This document shows positions 6,507 to 8,372 of a DNA stretch of 8,372 bases, piece after piece. The stretch spans positions 1-8,372 of the forward strand of contig DATHVD010000088.1 of assembly GCA_035461525.1 (NCBI GenBank), in the 5' to 3' direction. The notes under the pieces are model-generated. The model saw nothing but the letters and a program-made list of their open reading frames with translations. It was not told where the DNA came from and made no database searches. Each line of letters starts with the position of its first letter. The first letter of the stretch is position 1. The position numbers were made by a program, and so were the translations under genes. This DNA comes from JAIBJN01 sp035461525. GTDB lineage: Bacteria > Actinomycetota > Thermoleophilia > Gaiellales > Gaiellaceae.

Positions 6507-7727
6507 GTGGCGACGATCCGCTTCGATCCCCTCGCTCCCGAGCAGCGCGAGGATCCGTACCCCGTGTACGCGCTCGCGCGCCGCGAGCAGGCCGTCTTCC
6601 ACGCCTCCGCCTACGACCTCTGGGTGGTCACCCGGCACGAGGACGTCCTCCGCGTCCTCAGAGACCACGAGACGTTCTCCTCCGCCGGCGCGCTCAAGTC
6701 GTCCCCCGAGCCGTACCCGCAGGAGGTGCGCGACGTGCTCGCCGAGGGCTGGCCGGACATGCCCTTCATCATCGAGGTCGACCCGCCGCTGCACGACAGG
6801 ATCCGCGGGCTCGTGACGAAGGCGTTCACGCCCCGGCGGATCGCGGAGCTCGAGCCACGCGTCGGGGAGATCGCCTCCGCTCTGGTCGACGGCTTCGCGG
6901 CCGACGGGCGGGCCGACGTGATCGAGCGCTTCGCCTGGCCGCTGCCGCTCCGCGTCCTCGGCGAGCTGCTCGGCCTCCCGGAAGGCGACCTCCCCCGGCT
7001 GCACGAGTGGGGCACGGACTGGCTCCTGCTCCAGCAGCCCGGGCCGGTCGAGCGCCGCGTCGAGCACGCGCGTGGGCTCGTGGAGATGCAGCGCTACTTC
7101 GTCTCCGCTCTCGAGGAGCGGGAGCGCGAGCCTCGCGACGACCTCATGAGCGCGCTCCTCGGGAGCCGGGCCGAGTCCGACGAGCCGCTGACGATCCCCG
7201 AGGTCGCCGGGCTGCCGCTCGACCTGATGGTCGCCGGCCACGTCACCGTCACGCGTGCGATCGGGAGCGCACTCGCGCTCGTCTTCCAGCATCCCGAGCT
7301 TCGCGGCCGCCTGCGCGACCCGGATGCGGCGCCGCAGGCGATCGAGGAGATCCTCCGGCTCGAGTCGCCCGCGCAGGGCCTCTTTCGCAGGACGACGCGC
7401 GAGGTGCGGCTCGGCGACGTGACCTTGCCCGAGGGGGCGCGCGTGATGGTGCACTTCGGCTCGGCGAACCGCGACGAGCGCGTCTTCGCGGACGCCGAGA
7501 CGCTCGACCCCGGCCGCGGCGACCTCGGGCGCCACGTCGCCTTCGGGAAGGGCATCCACTACTGCATCGGGGCGCCGCTCGCCCGCCTCGAGCTCCGGAC
7601 GGCGCTGCCGCTCCTGCTCGAGGGGCTGCCCGGCCTGCGCCCGGCCGACGAGCCCCCGGAGCGGGAGGCGGTCTTCTTCGCGCGCGGCTTCCGCCGGCTG
7701 GTGGTGGAGTGGGATCCGCCGCGCTAG
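6507..7727 (+). CDS. Cytochrome P450 (soluble bacterial type) with altered I-helix motif
   Basis: A 406-residue bacterial P450 of normal length with no membrane anchor, starting at GTG 6507 with AAGG 7 nt upstream. Family landmarks in order: the C-helix HxxxR (H96, R100) for heme propionates, the I-helix AGHVTV (residues 243-248), the K-helix ExxR pair (E281, R284), and the heme loop FGKGIHYCIG with the cysteine ligand C353. It should be a heme monooxygenase needing an electron-donor ferredoxin and reductase; none lies in the window. The I-helix normally reads AGxE/DT. Here Val246 replaces the acid while Thr247 is kept, so the acid-alcohol pair that delivers protons to the iron-bound oxygen is incomplete. 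Substrate cannot be predicted. Its stop codon overlaps that of the convergent hydrolase. Confidence 0.95.
   Translation: MATIRFDPLAPEQREDPYPVYALARREQAVFHASAYDLWVVTRHEDVLRVLRDHETFSSAGALKSSPEPYPQEVRDVLAEGWPDMPFIIEVDPPLHDRIRGLVTKAFTPRRIAELEPRVGEIASALVDGFAADGRADVIERFAWPLPLRVLGELLGLPEGDLPRLHEWGTDWLLLQQPGPVERRVEHARGLVEMQRYFVSALEEREREPRDDLMSALLGSRAESDEPLTIPEVAGLPLDLMVAGHVTVTRAIGSALALVFQHPELRGRLRDPDAAPQAIEEILRLESPAQGLFRRTTREVRLGDVTLPEGARVMVHFGSANRDERVFADAETLDPGRGDLGRHVAFGKGIHYCIGAPLARLELRTALPLLLEGLPGLRPADEPPEREAVFFARGFRRLVVEWDPPR
7724..7727. other. Shared CTAG: overlapping convergent stop codons
   Basis: The palindrome CTAG holds the plus-strand P450 stop TAG (7725-7727) and the minus-strand hydrolase stop TAG (7726-7724). 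The two genes overlap tail to tail by four bases and leave no intergenic terminator. Confidence 0.9.
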
Positions 7728-8371
7728 AGGGCCGGCAGTCGCGCCGCGATCTCCGTCCAGGCCTCGCTCCGGGGATCGATGAGCTCGAAGTGCCCGACCC
7801 CCGCCAGCTCGAGCAGCTCGCAGCTGTCCCCGGCTGCGCGCGCGGCCTCCGCGTAGCGGCGCGACTGCTCGACCGGCACGCGGTTGTCGGCGTCCCCGTG
7901 CGCGAGGAGCTGGGGGACGCCCGCGGGCACGCGCCGGATCGGGTCCGCGAGCGCGTAGGTCTCGGGCCGCTCGGCGGGCGTCCCGCCGGCGAGCTCGACG
8001 GCCGCGCCCTCGCCGATGCCCTCCTCCGCGGCTGCCTTCAGGTCCGAGACCCCGGCGAGCGACACCGCCGCCGCGACCTTCCCGGTCCCCGCCAGCCAGA
8101 GCGCCAGGTGCCCGCCCGCGGAGTGGCCGATCGCGACGATCCGCGCGCGGTCGAGGCGATCGTCGAGCCGGGGGACGGCGCCCGCCGCCGCCTCGACGTC
8201 CTCGAGCGTCTCCGGGATCCCGCCGCCGGCGCCGACGCGTCGGTACTCGACGTTGGCGGTCGCGAAGCCGCGCCGGTGTAGGTCTACCGCCAGGGCGACC
8301 ATGGTGGAGCGGTCGAAGCGTGCGCGCCAGAAGCCGCCGTGGAGGAGGACGGCGACCGCGTGCGGGCCGGG
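7724..8371 (-). CDS. Alpha/beta hydrolase, kynurenine formamidase/esterase-like, N-terminus outside window
   Basis: The minus-strand frame is open from the right edge to a TAG at 7726-7724, giving 215 visible codons. An internal ATG at 8302 is not the start: the 23 upstream codons encode AVLLHGGFWR, the strand and HGG oxyanion motif of this family. The likely catalytic Ser is in GHSAGGH (8122-8120), the Asp in HGDADNRVP (7888-7886) and the His in GVGHFELI (7792-7790), so the triad is complete. HGGFW plus GHSAGG recalls the kynurenine formamidase/BD-FAE-like esterase group, but a general carboxylesterase or a dipeptidyl-peptidase-like enzyme is equally possible. Family length suggests that about 25-50 residues are missing at the right edge. 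The protein is probably cytosolic. The gene converges on the P450 with a 4-base overlap. Confidence 0.9.
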   Translation of the reverse strand, partial: PGPHAVAVLLHGGFWRARFDRSTMVALAVDLHRRGFATANVEYRRVGAGGGIPETLEDVEAAAGAVPRLDDRLDRARIVAIGHSAGGHLALWLAGTGKVAAAVSLAGVSDLKAAAEEGIGEGAAVELAGGTPAERPETYALADPIRRVPAGVPQLLAHGDADNRVPVEQSRRYAEAARAAGDSCELLELAGVGHFELIDPRSEAWTEIAARLPAL

Positions 8372-8372
8372 G

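Noticed and set aside
6344..8281. Plus-strand 645-codon open frame across the P450 and the convergent hydrolase
   Set aside because: It is a shifted frame of the P450 and antisense to the hydrolase. It is Arg/Ala/Pro-rich with no motifs, while the real frames carry complete heme and catalytic-triad motifs.
8300..8302. ATG at 8302 as the start of the minus-strand hydrolase
   Set aside because: The frame continues upstream to the window edge with the family's HGGFWR oxyanion motif, so the gene is cut by the window, not started here.
1..8372. Defence system, CRISPR array, prophage or transposon
   Set aside because: No regular repeat-spacer pattern, transposase, integrase, terminal inverted repeats or tRNA attachment site could be seen on either strand.

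Overview
The window is very GC-rich, with G or C in nearly every third codon position. It carries a large ATP-binding LuxR-type regulator, an MMPL transporter, a cytochrome P450 and two alpha/beta hydrolases. This points to a free-living, high-GC actinobacterium. A deep lineage such as Thermoleophilia is my guess from overall style; no marker gene here proves it. I see no tRNA, rRNA, CRISPR array, insertion sequence, integrase or phage gene.

Layout from left to right. Positions 1-2451 (minus strand) are the first 817 codons of a large AAA ATPase/TPR regulator, whose C-terminus lies beyond the left edge. Positions 2452-2566 form a divergent intergenic region with three copies of the 9-mer G(A/G)TCAGGGG, spaced 23 and 12 bp apart. 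From there a plus-strand unit runs right: an 80-residue His/Cys-bearing small protein (2567-2809), then an MMPL-family RND-type transporter (2836-5088). A perfect 12-bp-stem hairpin follows the transporter. Next come a membrane-embedded alpha/beta hydrolase (5158-6465) and a cytochrome P450 (6507-7727). The P450 meets a minus-strand alpha/beta hydrolase of the kynurenine-formamidase-like type (7724 to beyond the right edge) tail to tail, and the two stop codons share one CTAG.

How the genes may work together. The regulator and the small protein/MMPL pair form a divergon, so the regulator may control the exporter through the TCAGGGG repeats. This is inference from arrangement. The membrane hydrolase and the P450 follow on the same strand with short gaps (69 and 41 nt) and may be partly co-transcribed, with the hairpin acting as a terminator or attenuator. 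No ferredoxin or reductase partner for the P450 is present. No stretch over 300 bases lacks a gene. The most promising item for novelty is the regulator/small protein/MMPL divergon; the P450 with an altered I-helix comes next.
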